Shown: positions 28,848 to 38,775, numbered from the stretch's first letter. The stretch: 64,000 nucleotides of DNA from Gallionella sp. (GCA_030645955.1 JAUSMR010000076.1:140008-204007), one strand, 5' to 3'. Numbers and translations: made by a program. The notes: generated by a model from the sequence alone, not told the origin.

Positions 28848-30887
28848 ATGGCCTTGTCATTTCTGAAAAAAAACTTCATGGGAAAGGATTCAAAGGCTGC
28901 GGTATTTTTGCTTGCCTTTATTTCAGTCTTCATCGTTATCGCGCTTTATTACAACCAGAATTCGTTTCTTGAGGCTTTTGAAGCCAGGACTTATGACCTG
29001 AGATTCAAGAGTTTGCGTGGCGCTGTTCCGCCCAGCGCGGACATCGCCATCATCGCGATCGATGACAAGAGCATTGCCGAGCTGGGACGATTCCCCTGGA
29101 CCAGAAGTCAATATGTGCGCCTGCTCGAGCGGCTCTCGGCTGCCGGCGCAAAAGTCCTGCTCGTCGATGCATTCTTTTCAGAAAAGGAAACGCCGGCAAT
29201 AGACCGTTCCTTTGCGGCAGCAATCAGGAAGGCCGGTAATGTTGTGCTGGCAGTGCCTTTTGACTTTGATAAACAGCTTCGGGTGACAGGCAGCACGCAC
29301 AGCCTCCCCGAGATCGAGAGCGCCGCAGCGGGGATAGGGCACATCAATCTGCTGCCCGAAGACGATGGGGTGAACCGGCGCAACATGCTGCTTATCGAGG
29401 AGCATGGCAAACTGGTGCCATCGCTGGGTTTAATGGGTGCCATGGCGGCAATGGGTGAAAAAGAATTCGTCACCGGTTTATTTGAGATCAGACTGGGCGA
29501 CAGGCGTATCCCGGTAGACGGCAATTACTCGATGTGGATCAACTATGCCGGGCCGCCGGGCAACTATCCGCGCTACTCCTTCACTGACATCGTTAATGGG
29601 CGGATTGACCCCGCGCTGCTCAAAGGCAAGGTGCTGTTTCTGGGTGCCACGGCGCTTGGCGTCTATGACATGAGGGTCACGCCATTTTACAACAATACAC
29701 CCGGGGTTGAAGTGCATGCGGCGGTTGCAGACAGCATCATAAGCGACCGCTTCATTCGCCGCACAGGGCTGGAGGCGCTGCTCGACATGGCGCTTATTGT
29801 CATGCTGGGACTGGTTACTTTCTTTCTGACCATGCGACTGCGCCTGCATGCTGCAATCCCTGCGGTATTTCTGCTTTCATCAGGATATGTGTGGTTAACC
29901 TATTGGCTTTTTCTTCAAGGTCATTGGGTTAGCATGATCTACCCGCCGCTGGCAGCCATGATTGCGCTATCTGCGGGTGGCAGCTTCCGGTATCTGGTGC
30001 TGGATCGCAGCGCAAGGGAGATGCGCTCGATGTTTTCCAGTTATCTGTCGGCCAAGCTGGTCGCCCGTCTGGAAAAAGAACCCGATGCAGCCAAGATCGG
30101 CGGCGACAGCAAGGAGGTGACGGTACTGTTCACGGACATCAAGGGCTTTACCACTTTCAGCGAGACGCGTTCTCCGCAGGAGGTAGTCACCAGGCTGAAT
30201 GAGTATCTCGCTGCGATGGTTCAGGTGATCGATCAATTTGACGGCACGGTAGACAAGTTTATCGGTGACGGCATCATGGTCTATTGGGGCGCGCCTCTTG
30301 CGCAGCCCGATCACGCAGAACTTGCCGTTGCCTGCATGCTGGAAATGAAAAAGACGATGGCGCAACTTGGCGCCAAGTGGGAAAAAGAAGGTGTGGTTCC
30401 CTTTGTAATTCGCGGGGGAGCTTTGTCTGGTGAGGTGGTGGCCGGAAACATCGGATGCCATGGCAAGAAGATGGAATACACTTTGATCGGGGACACGGTA
30501 AATCAGGCATCACGGCTTGAGGGTACTGCAAAATATTACGGGGTGAGTTTTCTGCTAGGCGAGAGCACCTATCTATTGACGCGCGATACCTATCGTTTCA
30601 GGGAATTGGACAAAATCAGGGTGGTTGGCAAACATGTCCCTGTCACGATCTACGAGCTGCTTGGAACTTTGTCAGAGCAGGAAGATAATCGGGTTGTAAA
30701 ATTTGCGGCTGCGCTGGCGCTCTATCGTGCACACAAGTGGGAAGAGGCGGAAAAATATTTTGCTTCCATACTTGATGAGATTCCCGAGGATAAGCCAAGC
30801 AGAATATATCTGGAGCGTTGCGAGTATTATAAAAATAATCCTCCCCCAGGGGATTGGGATGGCGTATTTAACAGGGTGGATAAATAG
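28848..30887 (+). CDS. CHASE2-domain class III adenylate cyclase
   Basis: A 679-residue membrane signalling enzyme. An N-terminal membrane segment (~19-37) is followed by a periplasmic CHASE2 domain (~45-300; FEARTYDLRFKSLRG, IAIIAIDDKSIAELGRFPWTRSQYVRLLERL, VLFLGATALGVYDMRVTPF). Three membrane helices (~305-385) and a class III cyclase domain come next. The cyclase metal aspartates are in VLFTDIKGFTTF (~429) and KFIGDGIMVYWGAP (~473), with the transition-state region GDTVNQASRLEGTAK. The Lys before FIGDG favours ATP, hence cAMP. A TPR-like tail ends PPPGDWDGVFNRVDK, a common ending in this family. The large secreted protein gene follows 78 bases later. Confidence 0.9.
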   Translation: MALSFLKKNFMGKDSKAAVFLLAFISVFIVIALYYNQNSFLEAFEARTYDLRFKSLRGAVPPSADIAIIAIDDKSIAELGRFPWTRSQYVRLLERLSAAGAKVLLVDAFFSEKETPAIDRSFAAAIRKAGNVVLAVPFDFDKQLRVTGSTHSLPEIESAAAGIGHINLLPEDDGVNRRNMLLIEEHGKLVPSLGLMGAMAAMGEKEFVTGLFEIRLGDRRIPVDGNYSMWINYAGPPGNYPRYSFTDIVNGRIDPALLKGKVLFLGATALGVYDMRVTPFYNNTPGVEVHAAVADSIISDRFIRRTGLEALLDMALIVMLGLVTFFLTMRLRLHAAIPAVFLLSSGYVWLTYWLFLQGHWVSMIYPPLAAMIALSAGGSFRYLVLDRSAREMRSMFSSYLSAKLVARLEKEPDAAKIGGDSKEVTVLFTDIKGFTTFSETRSPQEVVTRLNEYLAAMVQVIDQFDGTVDKFIGDGIMVYWGAPLAQPDHAELAVACMLEMKKTMAQLGAKWEKEGVVPFVIRGGALSGEVVAGNIGCHGKKMEYTLIGDTVNQASRLEGTAKYYGVSFLLGESTYLLTRDTYRFRELDKIRVVGKHVPVTIYELLGTLSEQEDNRVVKFAAALALYRAHKWEEAEKYFASILDEIPEDKPSRIYLERCEYYKNNPPPGDWDGVFNRVDK

Positions 30888-30965
30888 GGTGTTATATTTT
30901 TTTTCGCGAAAATTGGAATGTTCCTGAAAATCATTTTTTCAAGTTTATTAAGGACGGTGTTCGAC

Positions 30966-33900
30966 ATGCGTATTATCACTATCACAATTCTATCCTTGGT
31001 CCTGTTTGCGTCCGCACGCGCGGATGCGGCTGATATCCCGTCTTCTTCGGATTTTTCAAAAGTTGAGCTTGTGCAGGAGCTCGCCCTTGGTGGAATGAAA
31101 AAGCTGCTCGGCTGGAGCGGTGGTAATTTTTATTTCGCAAAGAAGGATGGTTCCGTCAGCGTAGTGGACAAAAATGGAAAGGAGCTGTTTGCTCTTCAGG
31201 CTAAGGACGGCAAAGGCGGGCCGATACTCAAGCAGCCTGAGGCAGTTGCTGTTTCCGAAGAGGTGATCTATGTGGTTGATAGCGAGACGAACCTTGTCGC
31301 CATGTTTGCTTTGCATGGTACATACAAGGGGAGTTTTGGCGCCAAGAAGGGGGGCTTTTTTGGTAAGGTGGGTGGGCTCAGCTCACCACATGGAATTGCC
31401 GCGCACGATGGGATCATCTACGTCGCCGACAGCGGCAATGGAAGAATACAGATGTTTGGCAACAATGGTGTCTTCCTGTCCACCCTTGAAATCGACAGCG
31501 CTCCCGAAAACAATGCCGCCAGGGAAAAGGAACTGCCGTACAAGTTGCATGAGCCGACTGAAATTGTGATCGATGCTCTGGGGCAAATCTATGTGCTGGA
31601 TACAGATGATGCTCTGATCAAGGTATACAGTCCTAATGGCGCGTATTTGAAGCACCTGACTGTAGACGGCAAGCCGCAATCCATAAGCATTGCCCATGAC
31701 GGTATCTATGTGGCGGATCGGGACTCGCTTGCCATTCACAAATATGATTTCAATGGCAAACAGATGTACTCATTTGGCTCCAGGGGAAAAGGGCGCGCGC
31801 AATTCAAAAGTATTGCCGGGCTTGCTACCGACCAGGATCGGCTGGTCATCATTGGCGACAGCGCCAAGGGTGTCGCAGATATATTCATGGTCGAATCCGC
31901 GGTGCGCATTGAACCGGTTGTTAAACATCCGTCAAGAATATCGGTGCGCTGGGAGCAGGCTATTCCGTTGCCGGTGAGCAAGACCGCATGGGATGGCAAG
32001 GAAGCGATTTATGGTATCGAGGAAAGTGACAAGAAAAACAGAATAGTCAAAATCGTTAATGGAGCTGTAGCCGGCGAAATCAATGTGACCGATCTTTCTC
32101 CGGTGTCTGTTGTCGTTGACAGGAGCGGAGCTGTTTGGGCGTTGGACAAGAAGAAGTCAAGAATTGTAAAGCTGGATGAATCAGGAAATATACTCGCCAG
32201 CATCGGCACGCCAGGGAGTCGAAAAGGGGAATTGGATGATGCCGAGGATTTCGCTGTTTCCAATACAGGAATCATCTTTGTCGCCGACAGCGGTAATAGC
32301 AGGGTGCAGGCATTCAGCAGCGACGGGGTGTTCCTGAAAGAAATTCGAAGCGATGTTTCCGGCAAGCTGGATGAGCCTGTTGCAATTGCCCTTGATCCTC
32401 AAAACGGACTCTATGTTTTGGACAAAGGACGTTCTGTAGTCTCCATTTATTCTGCCAAGGGAGAACCGCTGGGAGTGTTTGGCAAGCAGCCGGATGGCAG
32501 CGCAATACTCGCAAAACCGGTGGCTCTGATGGCAACCCAGGATGAGGTATTCGTTCTGGACTCAAACCAGGTCAAGGTGTTTTCGCATAAAGGACAATAC
32601 ATCCGTTCATTCGCCGATGGCGGCAGCGGTCCAGGAGAGCTTGCCGAGCCGGTAGCCATCACTGCAACAGGCGATACAACCTTCGTCATTTCGGAGCGTG
32701 GCAACAAACGATTACAGGCTTTTACCACACTTCATAAACTCTGGACTCCCGAGCAGCTGACTGCACAGGGAGCGGTGCACGCAATCGAATTGCGTTGGGC
32801 GGCCTCTTTGTTGCCATACGTCAAACAGTATCGGATTTACAGATCTCAAAGCGAAAACTCTGCATTTGTCCAGATTGCCACCAGCAACACCAATCAGTAT
32901 GTCGACCAGGGGATGGAAGCTGACAAAACTTACTATTACCGTGTGGCCGGGGAAACGCATTACGGATATGTAGGTCTGAAGAGCGATGCGGTGAATGGGG
33001 CCGCCAAAAAATATGTTCCTCCGATTTTGGAAAACGTTCAGGTGACGCCGTCCTCATGGCAACTTAAAATACAATGGAAATCCGTAGACAACCAATACTT
33101 CAGTGCCTACCTGATTTACCAGAAAGACGGGGATACCTATACCAGGATTGGAGAAACGACTTTGCCGGAATTCGTAAAGGATTCATTAATTCCCGATACC
33201 AAATATACCTACTACATTTCGACTCGCAGCACTGATGGCACCGAATCTGACAAAATTTCGGTCACTGCGTCCACTTTGCCATTCAATACCGCGCCACTGG
33301 AAATTGAAGTGGTCAAATTGCGTGATATCTTTTCCAACACCTACAAACTCTACGAGCAAGACGGGGTCGGCCGCATCAAGTTGACCAACTACACCAACAA
33401 GACCATAGAAAATATCAAAGTAAGCTTTTTGCTGAACAATTTCATGGATTTTCCCACCGAAGTAAAAATTGACACACTGCTGCCGGGACAGAGTGAAGAA
33501 GTCACTCTCAAGGCCGTATTCAATAACAACATTTTGACCATCACTGAAGACAGCTCCATACAGGCGATGGTAGAGGCAAGCTATTTTCAGGACGGCAAAC
33601 GGGTGGCCTTCAACAAGAACCCCACTATCACGGTTTATGACAAACACCGCATGACATGGGATGAGCATGACCGCGTCGCTTCATTTGTAACGCCCAAAGA
33701 TGCGCCGATAATCAACTTTGTGCGTTCGATAGCCACACAGTTCAGCGAAACCAAAGACGAATCGCAGCTTGCCGCCGTCCTGTTCGATGCGATGGGGGTT
33801 ATTGGCCTGACTTATATTTTGAATCCAATTGATCCTTATCAAATATCCCTTGCGAAGACGGAGACCACTTTAAAAACGGATACTGTCGACTATGTCCAGT

Positions 33901-34748
33901 ATCCGCGTGAGACCCTGGAGCGGAAATCCGGGGACTGCGTCGACCTGGTGACGTTCTACTCAAGCGCTCTCGAAAGCATGGGAATCTCCACGCTGATGGT
34001 CGAGGTGCCGGATCATATACTCATGATGTTCTCAACCGGCATCAACGCCGATCCAGACGGGTACACGATGGATGACATGTATGTGATCCACGACGGCAAG
34101 TTATGGATTCCGGTTGAGGTCACCGTCGTTGGAAAACCATTTATCAAGGCGTGGGAATTGGGCGCCTCCAATTACTACAAATGGAAAGACAAGGGACTCA
34201 CCATACTGGACGTTCACAACTCATGGAACACCTATAAGCCAGCCACCTTGCCCGGCTCCACACTCAAGACAATGGACGTTACTTCAGGGGATATCGAGAA
34301 AAAATTCCCGGGTGATTACATGTCGATGCTTAAGATCAGCTCCCGAACCAAGACCAGACGTTATCTTCAGGCGATAGAACAAAATCCTGCCGATATGGAT
34401 GCGCATCTGCAAATGGGAATTATTCTGGCCAAACTTGGGGACAGGGAGGAAGCGATGAAATATTTTGACAAAATTCTCTCCTCCGAACCAAAGAATGCGG
34501 CGGCGCTGAACAATCGCGGCAATGTCCTGATGCTCAACGAGAAATATGCCGAGGCACAAAAAGCTTATCTTGCAGCGACGCAGGCTAGTCCGGGAGACCC
34601 CTACATTTGGGTCAACCTGGCAAAATCATACAAGGCAGTAAACGATACCAAGAAAGCAAAGGCGGCTTTTGTTAAAGCACAAGGTCTGGATCCCTCGATT
34701 AAAGTAAAATACAAGGCGTTGGCATTAGAGCTGTTACCCTCACTGTAA
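30966..34748 (+). CDS. Giant secreted protein: NHL beta-propeller, FN3, transglutaminase-like, TPR
   Basis: A 1260-residue exported protein. A signal peptide (1-22) precedes about 600 residues of NHL/six-bladed-propeller repeats (recurring pattern HGIAAHDGIIYVADSGNGRIQMFG, each ~45 residues). Two fibronectin III domains (about 600-785), a CARDB-like beta domain and a transglutaminase-like segment follow. That last segment has a possible Cys-His pair in KSGDCVDLVTFYSS and VPDHILMMF, and the WIPVEVT strand. The C-terminus has about three TPR units. It looks like a surface or periplasmic scaffold, possibly with cysteine-protease-like or structural activity. Its function is unknown. It follows the CHASE2 cyclase and precedes a small secreted protein, so they probably act together. 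Start chosen at ATG 30966 with AAGGA upstream. Confidence 0.8.
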   Translation: MRIITITILSLVLFASARADAADIPSSSDFSKVELVQELALGGMKKLLGWSGGNFYFAKKDGSVSVVDKNGKELFALQAKDGKGGPILKQPEAVAVSEEVIYVVDSETNLVAMFALHGTYKGSFGAKKGGFFGKVGGLSSPHGIAAHDGIIYVADSGNGRIQMFGNNGVFLSTLEIDSAPENNAAREKELPYKLHEPTEIVIDALGQIYVLDTDDALIKVYSPNGAYLKHLTVDGKPQSISIAHDGIYVADRDSLAIHKYDFNGKQMYSFGSRGKGRAQFKSIAGLATDQDRLVIIGDSAKGVADIFMVESAVRIEPVVKHPSRISVRWEQAIPLPVSKTAWDGKEAIYGIEESDKKNRIVKIVNGAVAGEINVTDLSPVSVVVDRSGAVWALDKKKSRIVKLDESGNILASIGTPGSRKGELDDAEDFAVSNTGIIFVADSGNSRVQAFSSDGVFLKEIRSDVSGKLDEPVAIALDPQNGLYVLDKGRSVVSIYSAKGEPLGVFGKQPDGSAILAKPVALMATQDEVFVLDSNQVKVFSHKGQYIRSFADGGSGPGELAEPVAITATGDTTFVISERGNKRLQAFTTLHKLWTPEQLTAQGAVHAIELRWAASLLPYVKQYRIYRSQSENSAFVQIATSNTNQYVDQGMEADKTYYYRVAGETHYGYVGLKSDAVNGAAKKYVPPILENVQVTPSSWQLKIQWKSVDNQYFSAYLIYQKDGDTYTRIGETTLPEFVKDSLIPDTKYTYYISTRSTDGTESDKISVTASTLPFNTAPLEIEVVKLRDIFSNTYKLYEQDGVGRIKLTNYTNKTIENIKVSFLLNNFMDFPTEVKIDTLLPGQSEEVTLKAVFNNNILTITEDSSIQAMVEASYFQDGKRVAFNKNPTITVYDKHRMTWDEHDRVASFVTPKDAPIINFVRSIATQFSETKDESQLAAVLFDAMGVIGLTYILNPIDPYQISLAKTETTLKTDTVDYVQYPRETLERKSGDCVDLVTFYSSALESMGISTLMVEVPDHILMMFSTGINADPDGYTMDDMYVIHDGKLWIPVEVTVVGKPFIKAWELGASNYYKWKDKGLTILDVHNSWNTYKPATLPGSTLKTMDVTSGDIEKKFPGDYMSMLKISSRTKTRRYLQAIEQNPADMDAHLQMGIILAKLGDREEAMKYFDKILSSEPKNAAALNNRGNVLMLNEKYAEAQKAYLAATQASPGDPYIWVNLAKSYKAVNDTKKAKAAFVKAQGLDPSIKVKYKALALELLPSL

Positions 34749-34825
34749 GCAGTTGAACTCAATGGGCAGGGGCTGTCGGATCAGGCGTAGAATTGCCGCG
34801 CGGCAACGGATAAAAAGGAAAAGCA

Positions 34826-35236
34826 ATGAAACAATTGATTATGCTGTTTTTGTTAGGACTGGCGCTCTTTTCACAAGCGCTTCATGCGGGTGAAAAAAAC
34901 GACAATACATCGAGTTTCTGGGACCGGCTCAGGGGCAAGATCGAATCATTGACGCCACAGAAAAAGTTGGGGGCAACAACTGCAACCGGCGGAGTTCGGG
35001 GTGCACATGCTGCAACTGAAGATATGTACTGGAAAAATGATGCTTCTGCACAAATCATCGATTCAGATGAGCTGGAGGTCTTTGCAAAGGCGATGAAACT
35101 GACTGATTCAGATGATAAGGCTCAGGCTCAAGCTGCTTTTTCCGAATTTATCAAAAAATATCCGGAAAGTTCATTACGCCAAGATGCAGACCAGGCCTTG
35201 GCGCAACTTCAAAACGCAAGCACTCCTGTTAAGTAG
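34826..35236 (+). CDS. Small secreted protein with a TPR-like C-terminus
   Basis: A 136-residue protein of unrecognised family. Residues 1-21 are a signal peptide (MKQLIMLFLLGLALFSQALHAG). The mature part has a polar stretch (SSFWDRLRGKIESLTPQKKLG) and then a helical pair resembling one tetratricopeptide unit (DKAQAQAAFSEFIKKYPESSLRQDADQALAQL), like those in BamD/YbgF-type periplasmic proteins. AAAAGGAAAAGC precedes the ATG. It is 77 bases downstream of the giant secreted protein and is likely part of the CHASE2 locus. Function unknown; a periplasmic partner is plausible. Confidence 0.7.
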   Translation: MKQLIMLFLLGLALFSQALHAGEKNDNTSSFWDRLRGKIESLTPQKKLGATTATGGVRGAHAATEDMYWKNDASAQIIDSDELEVFAKAMKLTDSDDKAQAQAAFSEFIKKYPESSLRQDADQALAQLQNASTPVK

Positions 35237-35365
35237 GCGCTTTGCAGCCACCTTATTGCGGTAGATGAGGTGCTCCGTCAATTTAATAAAATGGCGCGCG
35301 TGTATCTGCTTTGGGGGCGTCGGCGCCAATAAAAACAGACCAGGCCGGATGGGCTGGAAGCAAAT

Positions 35366-35410
35366 GTAGGTCGGGCTTCGCCCGACCGCTTCGACAAGCT
35401 CAGGACAGGC
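35366..35410. repeat. Palindrome plus CTTCGACAAGCTCAGGAC repeat
   Basis: GGTCGGGC (35369-35376) pairs with GCCCGACC (35380-35387) across TTC. It runs directly into GACCGCTTCGACAAGCTCAGGACAGGC in two overlapping parts (35384-35410), which matches 26 of 27 bases, in inverse orientation, with 50459-50485 inside midA. This is a widely dispersed proteobacterial repeat type. It lies downstream of ubiD, at the convergent end with the CHASE2 locus. Confidence 0.7.
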
Positions 35411-35443
35411 ATGGTGGCACAGCCCACCCTGCCTCTGCTGCTC

Positions 35444-36934
35444 CTACAGCCCCAACCCGCTCCACATCTCATCCACCCTCCGCTTCACCGCCTCATCCAT
35501 CACGATAGTCTTACCCCATTCGCGCTGCGTCTCGCCCGGCCATTTATTGGTCGCATCCAGCCCCATCTTGCCGCCCAAACCTGACACCGGGCTGGCGAAG
35601 TCGAGATAATCGATAGGCGTGTTTTCCACCAGCAGCGTGTCGCGCACCGGGTCGACGCGGGTGGTGATGGCCCAGATGACTTCTTTCCAGTCGCGCACGT
35701 CGATGTCGTCGTCCACCACGATGATGAACTTGGTGTACATGAACTGGCGCAGAAAACTCCAGATGCCGAACATCACGCGCTTGGCGTGCCCGGGATATTG
35801 CTTCTTGATTGACACTATCGCCATGCGATACGAGCATCCTTCCGGCGGAAGGTAGAAGTCCGCGATTTCCGGGAACTGCTTCTGCAGCAGCGGCACGAAC
35901 ACTTCGTTCAGTGCCACGCCCAGCATCGCCGGTTCGTCGGGCGGCTTGCCGGTGTAGGTGGAGTGATAGATCGGGTTAGAGCGCATCGTGATGCGCTCGA
36001 TGGTGAACACCGGAAATTTATCCTGCTCGTTGTAGTAACCGGTGTGGTCGCCATACGGCCCCTCAAGGGCCGTTTCATACACGCGGCCTTCCAGCGCGGT
36101 TCCATCGGGTTGAATCACACCCTCCAGCACGATCTCGGCGGATGCGGGCACTTGCAGGTCGCTGCCCAGACATTTCACCAGCTCGGTCTTGCTGCCGCGC
36201 AACAAACCGGCGAACTGGTATTCGGACAACGAATCGGGAACCGGCGTAACCGCAGCGAGTATCGTCGCAGGGTCGGCGCCGATCACCACCGCAACCGGAA
36301 ACGGCTGTCCCGGATTTTTCTCGCAGTGATCGCGGAAATCCAGCGCGCCGCCGCGATGCGCCAGCCAGCGCATGATGACTTTGTTCGGTGCGATCACCTG
36401 CTGGCGGTAAATGCCGAGATTCTGGCGCGGCTTGTTCGGGCCTCTGGTCACCACCAGCCCCCAGGTGATCAGCGGCGCGACATCACCCGGCCAGCAATGC
36501 TGGATGGGCAGCTTGCCCAAGTCCACCTCCGCGCCTTCCCAAACGATTTCCTGGCACGGCGCGGAGGAAACAATCCGGGGATGCATGGTAAGCACCTGCT
36601 TGAGCACCGGCCATTTCTCCCACGCATCCTTCAGTCCTTTCGGCGGCTCCGGTTCTTTCAGAAAGGCGAGCAGCTTGCCGACTTCGCGCAAAGCCTGGGT
36701 GCTCTCCTCGCCCATGCCCAATGCCACGCGGCGCGGTGTGCCGAACAGGTTGGCCAGCACCGGTATGCTGTGCCCAACCGGATTTTCGAACAGGATTGCC
36801 GGGCCTTGTGCGCGCAATACGCGGTCGCAGATTTCGGTCATTTCCAGATGCGACGAAACCGGTGCGGTCACGCGTTTGAGTTCGCCGAGTTTTTCCAGTT
36901 GCACGATGAAATCGCGCAGGTCCTTATATTTCAT
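35444..36934 (-). CDS. ubiD: 4-hydroxy-3-polyprenylbenzoate decarboxylase UbiD
   Basis: A 496-residue prenylated-FMN-dependent decarboxylase of ubiquinone biosynthesis; it needs the UbiX-made cofactor. Recognisable segments: [21 protein letters not shown] at the N-terminus, the prFMN/Mn-binding region [32 protein letters not shown] split over ~170-200, [15 protein letters not shown] with catalytic acidic residues near 285-290, and [23 protein letters not shown]. Length is typical. Two acyltransferase genes lie upstream on the same strand, separated by a GTAGC-rich repeat. Confidence 0.95.
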   Translation of the reverse strand: MKYKDLRDFIVQLEKLGELKRVTAPVSSHLEMTEICDRVLRAQGPAILFENPVGHSIPVLANLFGTPRRVALGMGEESTQALREVGKLLAFLKEPEPPKGLKDAWEKWPVLKQVLTMHPRIVSSAPCQEIVWEGAEVDLGKLPIQHCWPGDVAPLITWGLVVTRGPNKPRQNLGIYRQQVIAPNKVIMRWLAHRGGALDFRDHCEKNPGQPFPVAVVIGADPATILAAVTPVPDSLSEYQFAGLLRGSKTELVKCLGSDLQVPASAEIVLEGVIQPDGTALEGRVYETALEGPYGDHTGYYNEQDKFPVFTIERITMRSNPIYHSTYTGKPPDEPAMLGVALNEVFVPLLQKQFPEIADFYLPPEGCSYRMAIVSIKKQYPGHAKRVMFGIWSFLRQFMYTKFIIVVDDDIDVRDWKEVIWAITTRVDPVRDTLLVENTPIDYLDFASPVSGLGGKMGLDATNKWPGETQREWGKTIVMDEAVKRRVDEMWSGLGL

Positions 36935-36948
36935 TCTTACTCCTTGAG

Positions 36949-37029
36949 CTGGTAACTCGTAGCGTGTAGCGTGTAGCGCGTAGCAAAACCGGGGTTGGCT
37001 ACAAGCTACAGGCTACCAGCTACAAGCTA
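36949..37029. repeat. Tandem heptamer GTAGCGT array with inverted partner
   Basis: GTAGCGT, GTAGCGT, GTAGCGC, GTAGC run in tandem at 36959-36984, followed after a short spacer by GGCTACAAGCTACAGGCTAC on the opposite sense (to ~37013) and CAGCTACAAGC. The array can fold into an imperfect hairpin between ubiD and the upstream acyltransferase gene. It is related to the element at 22584-22672. Confidence 0.7.
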
Positions 37030-37896
37030 ATAAAACTTGGCCTCACCCTCCGGCCTGGTCTTGAAGCGTTTATGCAGCCAGAAATACTGCTCCGGCATCT
37101 CGCGCACGCGGTCTTCGATGAATGCGTTCATGCGCCGCGTATCGGCGATGTCGTCCCCGCTCGGATAGTTCTCCCAGGCGGGATAGAAAGTCAGCACATA
37201 ACCCCCGCCCCCCGGCAACAGGCGCGTGATGCAGGGCACGACTTTCGCGCCGGTCATCTGCGCAATGCGCGGCACCGATGTCATCGTGGCGGCAGGCACG
37301 CCGAAAAAAGGAATAAACGCGCCATCCTTGACCCCCTGATCCTGATCCGGCGGATAAATGAACGGCTTGCCCTCGCGCATCCCCTTGAGGATGGGGCGCA
37401 GCCCCTGCTGGCGCGAATAAAGGCGCTGGTCGCGGAAGCGGGCGCGTTTCTTCAGTAGCAGCTCGGTCAGGTACATGTTCTTCTGGTTCGCATACATGCA
37501 CACGGTGTCGGTGTGCTGTGCGATCCACTGTCCGCCCACATCCATGCCGACAAAGTGCGGTGTAAGCAGAATGGCCGGCCTGTCCTTGATCGCCAAAAAG
37601 TGTTCGACGCCCTCGACGCGAATCAGGCTATGGATGCGCACCGCACTCGACCACCACAGAATGCTGCGCTCGATAAGGCCCCGGCAAAACATCTTGAAGT
37701 GATCGCGCACCAGCTTCTTGCGCGCCTCATCGCTCATCTCGGGAAAGCACAGTTTCAGATTGATCATGCCTACCCTGCGGCGTTCTGCGGCGAATGGATA
37801 AAGCAATGCGCCAAGCCCGTTACCGATAGCGACAATAACTCGAAAGGGCAACAACTGAATCAACCACAAAATAAAAACGCCGAGGCGTACCAGCAT
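37027..37896 (-). CDS. Lipid A-type lysophospholipid acyltransferase (LpxL/HtrB family)
   Basis: A 289-residue inner-membrane acyltransferase that probably adds a secondary acyl chain to lipid A (Kdo2-lipid IVA). An N-terminal membrane helix is followed by the catalytic HX4D motif HFVGMD near residue 125 (LLTPHFVGMDVGGQW). PPDQDQGVKDGAFIPFFGVPAATMTSVPRIA is the usual acyl-acceptor region and LHKRFKTRPEGE the C-terminal signature. GTG (37899) and ATG (37896) are adjacent; AGGAG is 5 bases before the ATG. It starts 9 bases after a second acyltransferase gene, so they form an operon. Confidence 0.88.
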   Translation of the reverse strand: MLVRLGVFILWLIQLLPFRVIVAIGNGLGALLYPFAAERRRVGMINLKLCFPEMSDEARKKLVRDHFKMFCRGLIERSILWWSSAVRIHSLIRVEGVEHFLAIKDRPAILLTPHFVGMDVGGQWIAQHTDTVCMYANQKNMYLTELLLKKRARFRDQRLYSRQQGLRPILKGMREGKPFIYPPDQDQGVKDGAFIPFFGVPAATMTSVPRIAQMTGAKVVPCITRLLPGGGGYVLTFYPAWENYPSGDDIADTRRMNAFIEDRVREMPEQYFWLHKRFKTRPEGEAKFY

Positions 37897-37905
37897 CACT
37901 GCTCC

Positions 37906-38775
37906 TTAGACTGCGTCCGGCGGCATTACGCCGCTCGGGACCTTGTAACGGTTATAACTCCACAGATACTGGGCCGGAGAAATCGCGATCACGCGCTCCA
38001 GGGCTGTATTTATCTGCAGCGGCACGGGTTTGGAAAAGTCCAATGGCAACGGCTCGAAGCGCAGCGCATAGCCGGCACCGTGCGGCAGGCGTTCAGCAAA
38101 GGCCAGCAGTACCGTTGCACCGCTGGACTGGGCCAGCCGCCCGCTCAACGTCATGGTATAAGCCGGGCGCGCAAAGAAATCCACCCATTCCCCCTCGCCC
38201 TGGCTGGGCACCTGATCGGGCAACAACCCGATCGCCTCGCCTCGCCTGAGCGCCTTGTAGAGCGCCCGCACACCGCTGACATCCGCTGTTGCCAATCGTG
38301 CCAACCCGCGCTCCCGGCCACCGCGCATTATTTTTTCCAGCCAGCCTTGCTTCGGCGAGCGGTACAAACAAGTCAGCGGCAGATGCTGCCCGACATAGAG
38401 TCCGACCACTTCAAAGCAACCCCAGTGCGGTGTGAGCAAAACAATGCCTTTGCCCCGGGCGTGCGCTGCTTCAATATGCCCCCACCCATGACAGCTTTGC
38501 ACCGTGGCGCAGACTTGTTCCAGCGGCCTGCCCCATACCCAGGGCAACTCGACGATACCTTTACCCGCCTCGCTAATGGCTTGGTTAAGCAATTCGGCAA
38601 AATGCTTTTCGTCCGCAGCCAGATGCGCCTGGCGCAAGTTCTCTTCGGTGCGTGCGGCATATCCATTGGACATGACAAAGGTGGCGTGTCCAACCAGTGT
38701 ACCGAGACTGTGCAACGCGCGCAGCGGCAACAACGCAATCAGGCGAAAAATCGATTTAAAGAAAAAGTCAGTCAT
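37906..38775 (-). CDS. Second lysophospholipid acyltransferase with HX4E motif
   Basis: A 289-residue paralogue of the downstream acyltransferase. The catalytic motif reads HWGCFE (LLTPHWGCFEVVGLY), with Glu in place of Asp, as in several LpxL/LpxM-type enzymes and ornithine-lipid-related homologues. LLPDQVPSQGEGEWVDFFARPAYTMTLSGRLA is the acceptor-binding stretch, and the C-terminus ends YLWSYNRYKVP. It is the first of two tandem acyltransferases and presumably adds a different late acyl chain. It diverges from metK with a 131-base gap. Confidence 0.85.
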   Translation of the reverse strand: MTDFFFKSIFRLIALLPLRALHSLGTLVGHATFVMSNGYAARTEENLRQAHLAADEKHFAELLNQAISEAGKGIVELPWVWGRPLEQVCATVQSCHGWGHIEAAHARGKGIVLLTPHWGCFEVVGLYVGQHLPLTCLYRSPKQGWLEKIMRGGRERGLARLATADVSGVRALYKALRRGEAIGLLPDQVPSQGEGEWVDFFARPAYTMTLSGRLAQSSGATVLLAFAERLPHGAGYALRFEPLPLDFSKPVPLQINTALERVIAISPAQYLWSYNRYKVPSGVMPPDAV

